From contig NZ_JACXZT010000003.1 of the NCBI RefSeq assembly GCF_014779595.1, forward strand, positions 62,001 to 126,000: a DNA stretch of 64,000 nt, given 5' to 3'. Within the stretch, counting starts at the first letter, position 1. Each line of letters opens with the position of its first letter. The translations under genes and the position numbers were made by a program. The stretch comes from Halomonas sp. ML-15 (GTDB taxonomy: Bacteria > Pseudomonadota > Gammaproteobacteria > Pseudomonadales > Halomonadaceae). Shown here one piece after another: positions 1 through 7,636 of the stretch. The notes under the pieces were generated by a model. That model saw nothing but the letters and a program-made list of their open reading frames with translations. It had not been told where the DNA came from and ran no database searches.

Positions 1-201
1 GAGTACAGCCCCGGTTACCTAGCCGATCACTGGTGCGCCAAAGGGCATATTCTGCTGTGCCTGGAGGGCGAGCTACATACTGAGCTGGAAGATGGTCGCC
101 GTTTTGTCCTCCACCCCGGGACGAGTTACCAGGTCGCTGATAATGCCGAGCTTCACCGCTCCTCAACCGAGCAGGGCGCCAAGCTTTTCGTCGTCGATTA
201 A
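1..201 (+). CDS. Cupin-fold protein, C-terminal fragment (DHCW-motif type)
   Basis: The window opens inside a gene; 66 residues remain before the TAA at 199-201. The reading shows a cupin-like run: ADHWCAKGHILLCLEGEL, then alternating beta-strand residues and a late LHRSSTEQGAKLFVVD strand. The HWC..GHI cluster resembles the small DHCW-motif cupin family, whose function is not established. The start and the N-terminal half lie outside the window, so the metal-binding set cannot be checked. It could be any small single-domain cupin. Confidence 0.6.
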   Translation, partial: EYSPGYLADHWCAKGHILLCLEGELHTELEDGRRFVLHPGTSYQVADNAELHRSSTEQGAKLFVVD

Positions 202-645
202 CACTTACTTGCCGAACATATTCCGGATAGGGATATCGCTGGTTATGTAAGGGGCACGCCGGTGGCACTTAGTCGCATCAAGAGCCGGATAACGCTCAAG
301 CAGGCGGCTTCGTCAGAATCGGCTGACGATACTTCTCTGTGATAGCTTGGCCAGGGTATCGACGGTTACCACGGCGAGGGAATCGTTCCCTTGTCGATAT
401 AGCGCTGGGTGCGGGTGCGATAGCGGAGTAGCTCGCTCTCGATTTCTTCGCTCTCGTCGGTCTCGCCGTAGGCCGAAGCCACGATCGGAGCATGAGTAGC
501 AGGTATCTTAGAGAAATACTGCCCGCAAGCTCCGCAGGGCATCGACTCTTTATCACAGGAGCTTCGCGCGGATGGCCTACGGGGTTTCAGGTAGCGACAG
601 CCGATATAAGGCCCTGGCCCTTAGCTTGCCATCGCCCTAGCACGG
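202..645. other. Intergenic stretch with one possible small gene
   Basis: These 444 bases separate the cupin fragment from the dioxygenase gene. The only coding-like signal is a short minus-strand frame at 366-542, listed separately. No insertion sequence ends, RNA genes or clear terminator were seen. Confidence 0.4.
366..542 (-). CDS. Possible 58-residue small protein or gene remnant
   Basis: A minus-strand frame starts at an ATG (540-542), begins MPCGACGQYFSKIPATHAP and ends SELLRYRTRTQRYIDKGTIPSPW before a TAA. It has a CxxC pair near the start and an acidic then basic helical C-terminus, which reads more like real protein than a random frame. The ribosome-binding site is weak (AAAGAG). 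I do not recognise a family. It may be a genuine microprotein or the tail of a decayed gene. Confidence 0.25.
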   Translation of the reverse strand: MPCGACGQYFSKIPATHAPIVASAYGETDESEEIESELLRYRTRTQRYIDKGTIPSPW

Positions 646-1479
646 CTAGCCAAAGCGGTAGGCCGACAGCTGGGTTTTTAACACCTGCTCCGAATAGACC
701 TGGCGGCCGGCGTCCTGACCGGCTGCTCCTGCGGCGACCATCAGCGGTAACAGGTGCTCCTCCTCGCCCGGAGGGTGGCAGCGGTGCGCATCGGGTGCCT
801 CGGCCCACTTGCCCAGGGCGGCGTTGCGCTGATTTGGGGCGGCTTCCACGGCACTGGTCAGCCACCTGTCGAAGCGCTCCGAGGGCTGGGTAAAGCGCGC
901 ATCGCCATAGCCGCGCATATTGTGGAAGCTCATGCCGGTGCTGACGATCAAAACGCCCTCGTCGCGCAGCGGCGCCAGCGCCTGGCCGGTTGCCAGGTGT
1001 ACGGCGGGGTCGAGATCATTGCGCAGCGACAGCTGCACCACGGGAATATCCGCCTCGGGAAACATCAGCTTCAACGGAATGAACATGCCATGGTCGAAGC
1101 CGCGCCGGGCATCCGGCTGGCAGGCCAACCCCGCCCCAGCGAGCAAGCCCTCAATCCGCGTCGCCAGCGCCGGCTCACCCGGGGCGGGATAGTGCAGCGC
1201 ATAGGTATGATCCGGAAACCCGTAGTAGTCGTAGACCAGCGTCGGGTGCTCTGCCGACGTCACGCTGAAGCCGCCGCTGGTACGCCAGTGGGCAGAGACC
1301 ACCAGCAGCGCGCGGGGTCGCTTCGGCAGAGTAGCGGCGATGCCCTTGAGGAAGGCCGCCATGCCGTCCCAGGTGCCGGGCGGATTCCACTCCATGAAGA
1401 AGCAGGGGCCGGCGCCGTGGGGAATGAAGAGCACCGGCTGGGGGGCTGACTCGGGGTGGGTGTGGCGCGCGTCGCGCAT
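646..1479 (-). CDS. ygiD: LigB-family extradiol dioxygenase, 4,5-DOPA dioxygenase-like
   Basis: This 277-residue protein matches the YgiD/4,5-DOPA extradiol dioxygenase group of the LigB superfamily, which opens catechol-type rings with a metal at the active site. Visible motifs, in order, are PHGAGP (His about 21; the usual form is HGGGP), VSAHWRT (His about 64), FDHGMFIPL (His about 130) and STGMSFHNMRG (His about 186), spaced as in the family. The ATG at 1479 is preferred over the in-frame TTG at 1485 because AGGAG lies 7 bases before the ATG. It is a single-gene unit. The natural substrate in bacteria is uncertain. Confidence 0.85.
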   Translation of the reverse strand: MRDARHTHPESAPQPVLFIPHGAGPCFFMEWNPPGTWDGMAAFLKGIAATLPKRPRALLVVSAHWRTSGGFSVTSAEHPTLVYDYYGFPDHTYALHYPAPGEPALATRIEGLLAGAGLACQPDARRGFDHGMFIPLKLMFPEADIPVVQLSLRNDLDPAVHLATGQALAPLRDEGVLIVSTGMSFHNMRGYGDARFTQPSERFDRWLTSAVEAAPNQRNAALGKWAEAPDAHRCHPPGEEEHLLPLMVAAGAAGQDAGRQVYSEQVLKTQLSAYRFG

Positions 1480-1589
1480 GGTCAAGCTCCTGGGCCTGTG
1501 GCCGCTATCGTGCGTATGAGTAGCACGTTAGCCCTTGCTCATCGGCAGGAGAATCACCTAATCGGCACCACACCGTTAACCCTGAGGAT

Positions 1590-2447
1590 TCAGTCGGCGT
1601 TTATCGATGCCGCCACCATGTCAGCCATCGGTGTCGTCGGCCGGCCAATCAACTGGCTGAGTTGATGGCTATCATCGAACAGCCCACCCTTGGATGCGCC
1701 GACATCCGATTCAGCCAGCAGCGTCGCGACAGCCTCTGGCAGGCCTGCCTTAAGCAGCGCTGCCTTGTACTCCTCCTCGGGCAGATGCTGATACGCCACC
1801 GTCTTGCCAGACTGTCTGCTGATTTCGGCGGAAAATTCAGTCAGGGAGTAGGACTCGTCGCCGGCCAGTTCATATACCCGGCCTGCCTGGTCACCCTGGG
1901 TGAGGACCGTTGCGGCCGCCTCGGCATAATCGATGCGTGCGGCTGAGCTGATGCGGCCCTCTCCCGCACTGCCGAATACGGCACCTAGCTCGAGTGCCGT
2001 CGGAATGCTGGCGAGATAGTTCTCGGTATACCAACCGTTGCGCAGCAGCACGGCGGGTATGCCCGAGGCACGGAGCAACTGCTCGGTCTCAATATGTTCG
2101 GCGGCCAATGGCAGTGGCGATGTGTCGGCATGCAGGATACTGGTATACGCCAGTAAGCCAACACCGGTGCGTTTGGCCGCCTCGAGCACAGCACGGTGCT
2201 GCGGCACGCGACGACCGACTTCGCTCGACGATATCAAGAGCAATTTGTCCACCCCCTTGAAGGCCGCGTCCAGTGAGGCCGGGTCGTCATAGTCCGCCTG
2301 CCTCACCTCGATGCCCAGGGCGGCCAGGTCGGCCACCTTATCGGGGTGGCGCACTGCCGCGGCAATATCACCTGCAGGCACTCGCTTCAGCAGTGCATCA
2401 ATTACCAAGCGGCCCAACTGGCCTGAGGCTCCAGTGACTAAGATCAT
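1590..2447 (-). CDS. qorB: NAD(P)H:quinone oxidoreductase 2, NmrA-type SDR
   Basis: The 285-residue protein closely follows E. coli QorB (YtfG), an atypical short-chain dehydrogenase of the NmrA group that reduces quinones with NADPH. The N-terminus has the nucleotide-binding pattern GASGQLG at residues 6-12, and the family pattern LLRNGWYTENY occurs near residue 137. The ATG at 2447 has AAAGGAG upstream. It is divergent from an HxlR-family regulator, the arrangement seen for ytfG and its regulator in enterobacteria. Expression is therefore probably controlled by that protein in response to quinone or electrophile stress (inference). Confidence 0.9.
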   Translation of the reverse strand: MILVTGASGQLGRLVIDALLKRVPAGDIAAAVRHPDKVADLAALGIEVRQADYDDPASLDAAFKGVDKLLLISSSEVGRRVPQHRAVLEAAKRTGVGLLAYTSILHADTSPLPLAAEHIETEQLLRASGIPAVLLRNGWYTENYLASIPTALELGAVFGSAGEGRISSAARIDYAEAAATVLTQGDQAGRVYELAGDESYSLTEFSAEISRQSGKTVAYQHLPEEEYKAALLKAGLPEAVATLLAESDVGASKGGLFDDSHQLSQLIGRPTTPMADMVAASINAD

Positions 2448-2491
2448 GGTGAGAACTCCTTTCGTCTGTTGGAAGAAGCTGTCACCCTAGC

Positions 2492-2520
2492 AAGTAAGCT
2501 AACTTTTAGTAAGTACGTAC
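2492..2520. promoter_or_regulatory. Candidate operator between qorB and the HxlR gene
   Basis: A quasi-palindrome AAGTAAGCTAACTT (12 of 14 positions symmetric, 2492-2505) is followed by TAGTAAG and the palindrome GTACGTAC (2513-2520). GGTAAG recurs at 2526. HxlR-type repressors bind short AT-rich dyads containing GTA/TAC, so this divergent spacer is a plausible shared operator. Binding has not been shown. Confidence 0.45.
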
Positions 2521-2537
2521 AAAAAGGTAAGTGTAAA

Positions 2538-2948
2538 ATGCGTTCACAAACCGACCCTCCGGCGTCTCAGCCTGTCGCGCTCAGCGGAAAGTTGCTGCGG
2601 GGCGATGTCATGGCTGACAAATGCCCCTCTCGCCAGATACTCAACCACGTCACCAGCCGCTGGGGGGTACTGCTCTTGATCGCGCTGCGCGGCGGCACCT
2701 ATCGCTATAGCGAGCTGCGCCGCAGGGTCAACGGCATCAGCGAGAAGATGCTGGCGCAAACCTTGCAGCTACTGGAGGGCGACGGCTTTGTGGAGAGGAT
2801 CTCGTATCCTGTGGTTCCCCCCCATGTGGAGTATCGGCTGACCCCACTGGGTGAGGAAATCAGTCATAGGGTCAAAGACTTGGCAGACTGGATCGAGGTA
2901 AATCTTGAAGAGATCCTGGCGGCAGCGGAGCCCGCCGAGGAGATGTAG
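2538..2948 (+). CDS. HxlR-family redox-type transcriptional regulator
   Basis: The 136-residue protein has the HxlR winged-helix fold: CPSRQILNHVTSRWGVLLL, then YSELRRRVNGISEKMLAQTL, then a wing ending YRLTPLGEEI. Cys29 sits in the N-terminal CP motif, the position used for thiol-based sensing in YodB/HypR/QorR-type members. The ATG at 2538 is chosen because the longer frame adds 23 residues unlike the family. It is divergent from qorB and probably represses it, and perhaps itself, through the intervening dyad (inference). Confidence 0.88.
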   Translation: MRSQTDPPASQPVALSGKLLRGDVMADKCPSRQILNHVTSRWGVLLLIALRGGTYRYSELRRRVNGISEKMLAQTLQLLEGDGFVERISYPVVPPHVEYRLTPLGEEISHRVKDLADWIEVNLEEILAAAEPAEEM

Positions 2949-3028
2949 CTGGCTGATGGTGCTATTACCCCGAGCCAGCCGATTGGCTCGGCGAGGGGCG
3001 TAAGCCGCCTCCAAGTGAGGGCTTGGCG

Positions 3029-4294
3029 CTATAGCTTACTCACGATCAGTGCCGCATTGACGCCACCGAAACCGAACCCGTTGCAAAGCACGTGTTGGCT
3101 ACGATGCTCGCGTGCCGAGCCCGAGACGACGTCCAGGTCCTGGAGGTCATTGTCGATATTCTCCAGATTCAGGGTCGGTGGCAGGCGGTTGTGCATCACC
3201 GACAGGGCCGAGAAGATGCTCTCCACGCCGCCGGCGGCACCGAGGAGATGACCGGTAGCCGACTTGGTCGCGGAAATCGGGATGTCGCCGAGGGTGTCGC
3301 CGAAGGCGTTGCGCAATGCCGCGATTTCGGCTCGGTCGCCGACCGGCGTCGAGGTGGCGTGGGCGTTGATATGGTCGATATCGACGGGAGAGAGCCCCGC
3401 CATCCTCAACGCTGCCCGAATGGCCGCCGCGGCACCGGAACCGTCTTCCGGGCCGGCAGTGATGTGGTGAGCATCGGCGCTGGTGCCATAGCCGCTGAGA
3501 ATGGCCAGCGGCACTGCCCCGCGCGCCTCGGCATGGGCCAGGGTTTCGATCACCAACAGCCCCGCTCCTTCCCCCATGACGAAGCCGTTGCGCGCCTGGT
3601 CGAAGGGGCGTGACGCCTTGGTGGGAGTGTCCTGCTCGGTGGAGAGTGCTTTCATGGCATTAAAGCTGGCCAGCGACAGCGGGTCGATGCAGGCCTCGGC
3701 GCCGCCCACCAGGGCCACATCGGCTTCGCCACTGCGGATCATGCGCATGCCATCGCCGATGGCCTGGAGTCCTGCCGCACAGGCGGTCACCGGGCAGCCC
3801 ATCGGTCCGCGCAAGCCATAGCGGATCGAGACATTGCCCGCCGCCAGGTTGGCCAGGAAGGCCGGTACGGTGAAAGGGGAGAGCCGGCGGTGGCCGCGCG
3901 TCGACAGGGTATTCTGTGCCTGGGTAATAGTAGGGAAGCCGCCGATGCCGGAACCCACGATGGTGGCGGTGGCCAGCCGGCCCTCGTCGCTGGATGGGAA
4001 CCAGTTGGCCTGGGTCAGCGCCTCTTCGGCGGCGGCCATGGCATAAAGACTGAACAGCTCCAGCTTGCGACGTTCTTTGGCATCGAGCACGCGATCGGGA
4101 TCGAAACCGGCTTGCGGGTCGTCGGTGATGCCGGGCACCGAGCCTGCGACCTTGATCGGCAGCTCGCCGGTGTCGAAGCGGGTGATCGATGAGATGCCGG
4201 AGCGGCCGGCGAGCAGGCGCTCCCAGCCCGCCTTGACGCCGCAACCAAGCGGGCTGATCATGCCCATGCCGGTGATAACGAGTGGTGATTGCAT
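3029..4294 (-). CDS. fabF: Beta-ketoacyl-ACP synthase II (FabF-type), stand-alone
   Basis: The 421-residue protein condenses malonyl-ACP with acyl-ACP. The KAS catalytic set is complete: Cys172 in VTACAAG, His312 in NAHATSTPVGD, and Lys344/His349 in TKSATGHLLGAAGG. The glycine-rich end GFGFGGVNA is also present. The ATG at 4294 gives the normal FabF length; an open frame continues upstream but has no KAS similarity. The gene stands alone rather than in a fab cluster and is divergent from a TetR gene, so it is probably a secondary, regulated FabF that adjusts membrane lipid composition (inference). Confidence 0.9.
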   Translation of the reverse strand: MQSPLVITGMGMISPLGCGVKAGWERLLAGRSGISSITRFDTGELPIKVAGSVPGITDDPQAGFDPDRVLDAKERRKLELFSLYAMAAAEEALTQANWFPSSDEGRLATATIVGSGIGGFPTITQAQNTLSTRGHRRLSPFTVPAFLANLAAGNVSIRYGLRGPMGCPVTACAAGLQAIGDGMRMIRSGEADVALVGGAEACIDPLSLASFNAMKALSTEQDTPTKASRPFDQARNGFVMGEGAGLLVIETLAHAEARGAVPLAILSGYGTSADAHHITAGPEDGSGAAAAIRAALRMAGLSPVDIDHINAHATSTPVGDRAEIAALRNAFGDTLGDIPISATKSATGHLLGAAGGVESIFSALSVMHNRLPPTLNLENIDNDLQDLDVVSGSAREHRSQHVLCNGFGFGGVNAALIVSKL

Positions 4295-4323
4295 GGTAAT
4301 TTCCTGAATAGCTTGGGTTTGTG

Positions 4324-4370
4324 CCACGCTAACACCGGACTTGATATGATCAAGATAATATTCAGCGTGG
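4324..4370. promoter_or_regulatory. Nested dyad, candidate TetR operator
   Basis: An inner repeat CTTGAT-ATG-ATCAAG (4340-4354) and an outer repeat CCACGCT (4324-4330) / AGCGTGG (4364-4370) share the same centre at 4347. The element lies 30 bases before the fabF start and 16 bases before the TetR start, so one protein dimer or dimer pair could control both genes. Confidence 0.6.
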
Positions 4371-4385
4371 GAGTGTGAGGTCGCC

Positions 4386-5036
4386 ATGTCGGACTCGACG
4401 AACCGCAAGGCCAAGTCACGGGAGCGCATTCTCAAGTCGGCTATCGAGCTGTTCAGCCGCCAGGGCTTCGAGAAGGTCTCCATTGGCCAAATAATGAAGC
4501 TGGCCAAGATGACCCACGGTGCCTTCTATGCGCACTTCGCATCGAAGGAAGCGCTCTACCACGCCTCGGTGCGGGAAACCCTGGAGAGCAGCCGCGCGGC
4601 CAGGCTGGTCAAGGGGCCGCTGTCGGTGAAACACCTCACAGAGCTGGTGGCCAACTGCTGTAACCTTCAGGAGCTGGAACGCAAGCACAAGCCGGGGCCC
4701 GAAACCGTACTGTTCAACGAGATCGGCAACCAGAACGCCGAGATACGTACACTGTTCGAAGCCTCCTACTTGCGCATGAAGAAGATGCTGGAGACCCGAC
4801 TCATCGCCCTGAGCCGACTGAAGAAACTTCCTTTCGAGCCCGACCGCGAGGTCATCGCCGATAAATCCCGCGCCATACTCGCCTCACTGGTCGGCGCCGT
4901 CGCCATCGCCAAGAGCCTGCCCGGCGAGCAGGAGCGACAGCAGATTCTCCACGCCGCCCAGCGCAACATTCTGCAGATGCTTGGCGTCGAAGAAAACGAA
5001 CTGGAAAGCATGCTTGGCGAAGTGGGGCCAGCGTAG
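4386..5036 (+). CDS. TetR/AcrR-family regulator
   Basis: The 216-residue protein has a standard TetR N-terminus: SRERILKSAIELFSRQGFEKV, then the recognition region HGAFYAHFASKEALYHASV, at about residues 10-60. The C-terminal ligand domain is unassigned. It is divergent from the fabF gene across a 91-base spacer with a nested dyad, so it probably regulates that synthase, possibly in response to an acyl-CoA or a fatty acid (inference from context). Confidence 0.9.
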   Translation: MSDSTNRKAKSRERILKSAIELFSRQGFEKVSIGQIMKLAKMTHGAFYAHFASKEALYHASVRETLESSRAARLVKGPLSVKHLTELVANCCNLQELERKHKPGPETVLFNEIGNQNAEIRTLFEASYLRMKKMLETRLIALSRLKKLPFEPDREVIADKSRAILASLVGAVAIAKSLPGEQERQQILHAAQRNILQMLGVEENELESMLGEVGPA

Positions 5037-5086
5037 CGCTACGCGCAAAATGCCAGAGACACTACGTCAAGTCATCAGGAGACAAT

Positions 5087-5728
5087 ATGGCACAGTGGAT
5101 CGTGCATTATGCCAATGCATGTGGGCAACTCGATGGTTGGATAGAACGCATAAGCGGTGGGATAGCGGAAGCGCGCTATCGTGCAGAGCAGGTATCGAGT
5201 CCGATCAGCCTGGATGTGGTGGTTCAAGTCTGGCCGGGACAAGTGATCGACTGTATGGGATTTGTTGGCTATGCGCCCACGGGAACCATGATGCAGTTAA
5301 CCCTCGATCCGGAGAATGCTAACTTTGCAAGCAGCATGGAAGAACCCTTCGAACGAATGGTGGTTCATGAGCTGCATCATGTGATGCGCTGGAGAGGGCC
5401 AGGCTACGGAAGAACCTTGGGAGAGGCGATGGTATCCGAGGGGTTGGCGGGACATTTCTGCCGACAGCTCTATGATTCACCACCCGAGCCATGGGAGTCT
5501 GCATTAAGTGGGAAAGAGGCAGTTGACTGCGCCATTAAGGCGAAGCAGCAGTGGTCTACCACACTCTATCGGCACGGAGAATGGTTCTTTGGCCAGGGCG
5601 ACCTACCTCCTTGGGCTGGCTATAGCCTCGGTTATGCTCTGGTCGACAGCTATTTAAGGCATAATAGCGAGCAGAGTGCTGCGTCATTGATGCACGAGCC
5701 TGCTGAGAGCTTTTATCGACACTTATAG
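5087..5728 (+). CDS. Predicted zinc metallopeptidase, DUF2268/YjaZ-like
   Basis: This 213-residue protein has a gluzincin-type active site: HELHH at residues 94-98 (two zinc ligands and the general base) and a downstream SEGLAGHF with Glu118 as the likely third ligand. The HELHH...SEGLA pairing is characteristic of DUF2268. There is no signal peptide or membrane segment, so it is probably cytoplasmic. AGGAG precedes the ATG by 5 bases. The gene is AT-richer than its surroundings and alone, which suggests acquisition. The substrate is unknown. Confidence 0.7.
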   Translation: MAQWIVHYANACGQLDGWIERISGGIAEARYRAEQVSSPISLDVVVQVWPGQVIDCMGFVGYAPTGTMMQLTLDPENANFASSMEEPFERMVVHELHHVMRWRGPGYGRTLGEAMVSEGLAGHFCRQLYDSPPEPWESALSGKEAVDCAIKAKQQWSTTLYRHGEWFFGQGDLPPWAGYSLGYALVDSYLRHNSEQSAASLMHEPAESFYRHL

Positions 5729-5850
5729 GGCTAGCCTTTCTGACTGCTGCTTAGCGGGGCATCCTGGAAATATTCGCCGTCGGTACCAGAAAATTTCGTG
5801 TGCTGGACCCCGCTTCACTCGATACCTTATGGGAGGAGATATAGATACTC

Positions 5851-6765
5851 ATGGCGCTACACATTGCAACTCCGCTTATTGAGTCCTGTTCCATGAGCGC
5901 CAGCACTGGGCGTCCAACCTGGCTTAAGCTGGATGCCATGCAGCCATCAGGTTCATTCAAGATACGGGGGATAGGCTACGCATGTGAGGCCTATCTTGCT
6001 AAGGGCGCTAAAAGGTTCATTTCCTCTTCTGGCGGAAATGCTGGCTTGGCTGTTGCGTATGCAGGCCGTCGTCTAGGCGTTCCTGTTGTGGTTGTCGTAC
6101 CTGAAACTACCACTGAAAGAGCTAAGACGCTCCTACGGCTAGAGAAAGCGGAAGTTATCGTGCATGGGGCCTCATGGCAGGAAGCTAACGCCTTTGCGCA
6201 ATCGCTGATCTGTGAATCGGATGCCTTTCTTCATCCCTTTGATGACCCTATGATTTGGCAAGGGCACGCTACACTGATTGATGAAATTTTCCGCTCCGGA
6301 CATAAGCCCGATGCCGTCGTACTCTCTGTCGGTGGCGGTGGGCTAATGTCAGGCGTCATTGAAGGTCTGCATCGGAATGGGGGGAGTACAATCCCCGTCA
6401 TTGCTGCTGAAACTACAGGGGCCGCATCTTTTCATGCAGCCATTGAAGCAGGCCGTACCGTTGAGCTGGAACACATCACAAGCATCGCCACTTCGCTTGG
6501 AGCCAAGCGTGTTTGCGAGGAAGCCTTTCGCTGGTCGAAAAAACACCCGATCCGAAGTGTAGTGGTATCAGATCAAAGCGCGCTGACTGCTTGTGAGCGT
6601 TTTCTTGACGATCACCGTATACTGGTAGAGCCTGCCTGCGGTGCCAGCTTGGCAGTGGTATATGAGAATGCACCGGAGCTCAAAGCCTTCAGTAATGTCC
6701 TTGTGGTGGTATGTGGTGGGGCCACTTTTACAATCGACCAGATTAGGCAGCTGGAAAGGGGGTGA
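5851..6765 (+). CDS. PLP-dependent L-serine/L-threonine dehydratase-like enzyme
   Basis: The 304-residue protein is a fold-type II PLP enzyme most like the compact serine dehydratases that convert serine to pyruvate and ammonia. PSGSFKIRG carries the Schiff-base lysine (Lys37). SSGGNAG (59-65) binds the substrate carboxylate, VGGGGLMSG (about 160-168) binds PLP phosphate, and VVCGG lies near the C-terminus. It lacks the ACT domain of biosynthetic threonine deaminase. It is a monocistronic gene in an AT-richer accessory segment. Serine racemase or another beta-eliminating activity is possible. Confidence 0.75.
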   Translation: MALHIATPLIESCSMSASTGRPTWLKLDAMQPSGSFKIRGIGYACEAYLAKGAKRFISSSGGNAGLAVAYAGRRLGVPVVVVVPETTTERAKTLLRLEKAEVIVHGASWQEANAFAQSLICESDAFLHPFDDPMIWQGHATLIDEIFRSGHKPDAVVLSVGGGGLMSGVIEGLHRNGGSTIPVIAAETTGAASFHAAIEAGRTVELEHITSIATSLGAKRVCEEAFRWSKKHPIRSVVVSDQSALTACERFLDDHRILVEPACGASLAVVYENAPELKAFSNVLVVVCGGATFTIDQIRQLERG

Positions 6766-6910
6766 GGCCTACTTTGCAAAGCGATACCGAAACTCTACGC
6801 TCTTATAACATACGAACAAGCTACGGAAGCCTCGCTTGACCACTTTCTAGCTTCGCTGTCGTTATGGATGAGCGTTGTAGGCGTTATTGAGTAGTAAGTC
6901 ATGATCCGCT

Positions 6911-6919
6911 GGGGGGGGG
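6911..6919 (+). repeat. G9 homopolymer next to a start codon
   Basis: Nine consecutive G residues end three bases before the ATG at 6923 of the VOC gene, where the ribosome-binding site should be. Slippage would change the spacing and the strength of ribosome binding. Confidence 0.9.
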
Positions 6920-6922
6920 CGA

Positions 6923-7333
6923 ATGAAGATCAAGTGTATTGCCGGTTTTGCTTCGATTACTAAAGATGCTTCTGCAAGTGCGGCCCTGTATCAGGATGCT
7001 TTGGGTCTGCCGCTCGAGCAAATGGGCGATTATCGTTTCATGGATAATTTCCCCGGGGCCAATCACTTTGGTGTATGGCCCCTTGTAATGGCAGCTCAGT
7101 CTTGCTTTGGACAGAATGAATGGCCGGAACAGGTTCCCGAACCGACAGCGACAATCGAGTTCGAACTCACGGACGCCGCTGCTGTCGAGGCAGCAGTTCA
7201 GGAAATGAAGGAACAAGGGCAGGAGTTTGTTCATGAGACCAGGACTGAGCCTTGGGGGCAAACAGTTGCACGATTTATGAGCCCAGAGGGTGTACTGGTC
7301 GGTCTGAGTTATGCGCCTTGGCTTCATGAATAA
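6923..7333 (+). CDS. VOC-superfamily protein (glyoxalase/bleomycin-resistance type)
   Basis: The 136-residue protein has the paired beta-alpha-beta-beta-beta arrangement of VOC proteins. The first module is IKCIAGFASITKDASASAAL through the FGVWPLVM strand. The second is TIEFELTDAAAVEAAVQ through ARFMSPEGVLVGLSYAPW, with the usual FxSPEG turn before the last metal-ligand strand. Such proteins are metal-dependent isomerases, dioxygenases or drug-binding proteins; the specific role is unknown. The poly-G tract serves as the likely ribosome-binding site. Confidence 0.7.
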   Translation: MKIKCIAGFASITKDASASAALYQDALGLPLEQMGDYRFMDNFPGANHFGVWPLVMAAQSCFGQNEWPEQVPEPTATIEFELTDAAAVEAAVQEMKEQGQEFVHETRTEPWGQTVARFMSPEGVLVGLSYAPWLHE

Positions 7334-7636
7334 TATCTTGATAGTCATGCCGGCGCAGCCGTGGGGCTTTCAGTGAACCTTGCTTTACTCGTCAGGTAAT
7401 GGCAACGCCAAGCCGTACGGGAGCGCTCCTCAAGCAACCAAGCATGAGCATGATCCGTCCGGCGTCCGGGGGTAGAGGCTTCGGTGCCAGAGGCGGCGTA
7501 CTATACCTTCAACGCAGCTGAACGAGGGGTATGGCAGCGGATTTTGCCCTCCCCCGAGACGGCGGCGGCGAAAAACTGGATAATGGCAGGTTTTCTGCTC
7601 TTGCTTCGCCCAAGCCCCTACGTCCGGTGCCCGTCC
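7334..7636. other. Leader region upstream of the OsmC-YcaO gene
   Basis: These 303 bases hold no gene I can support. An open frame reaches back to 7484 in frame with the OsmC-YcaO gene, but its translation does not resemble OsmC. A TATACC element near 7500 could be a -10 box. Nothing else was seen. Confidence 0.35.
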
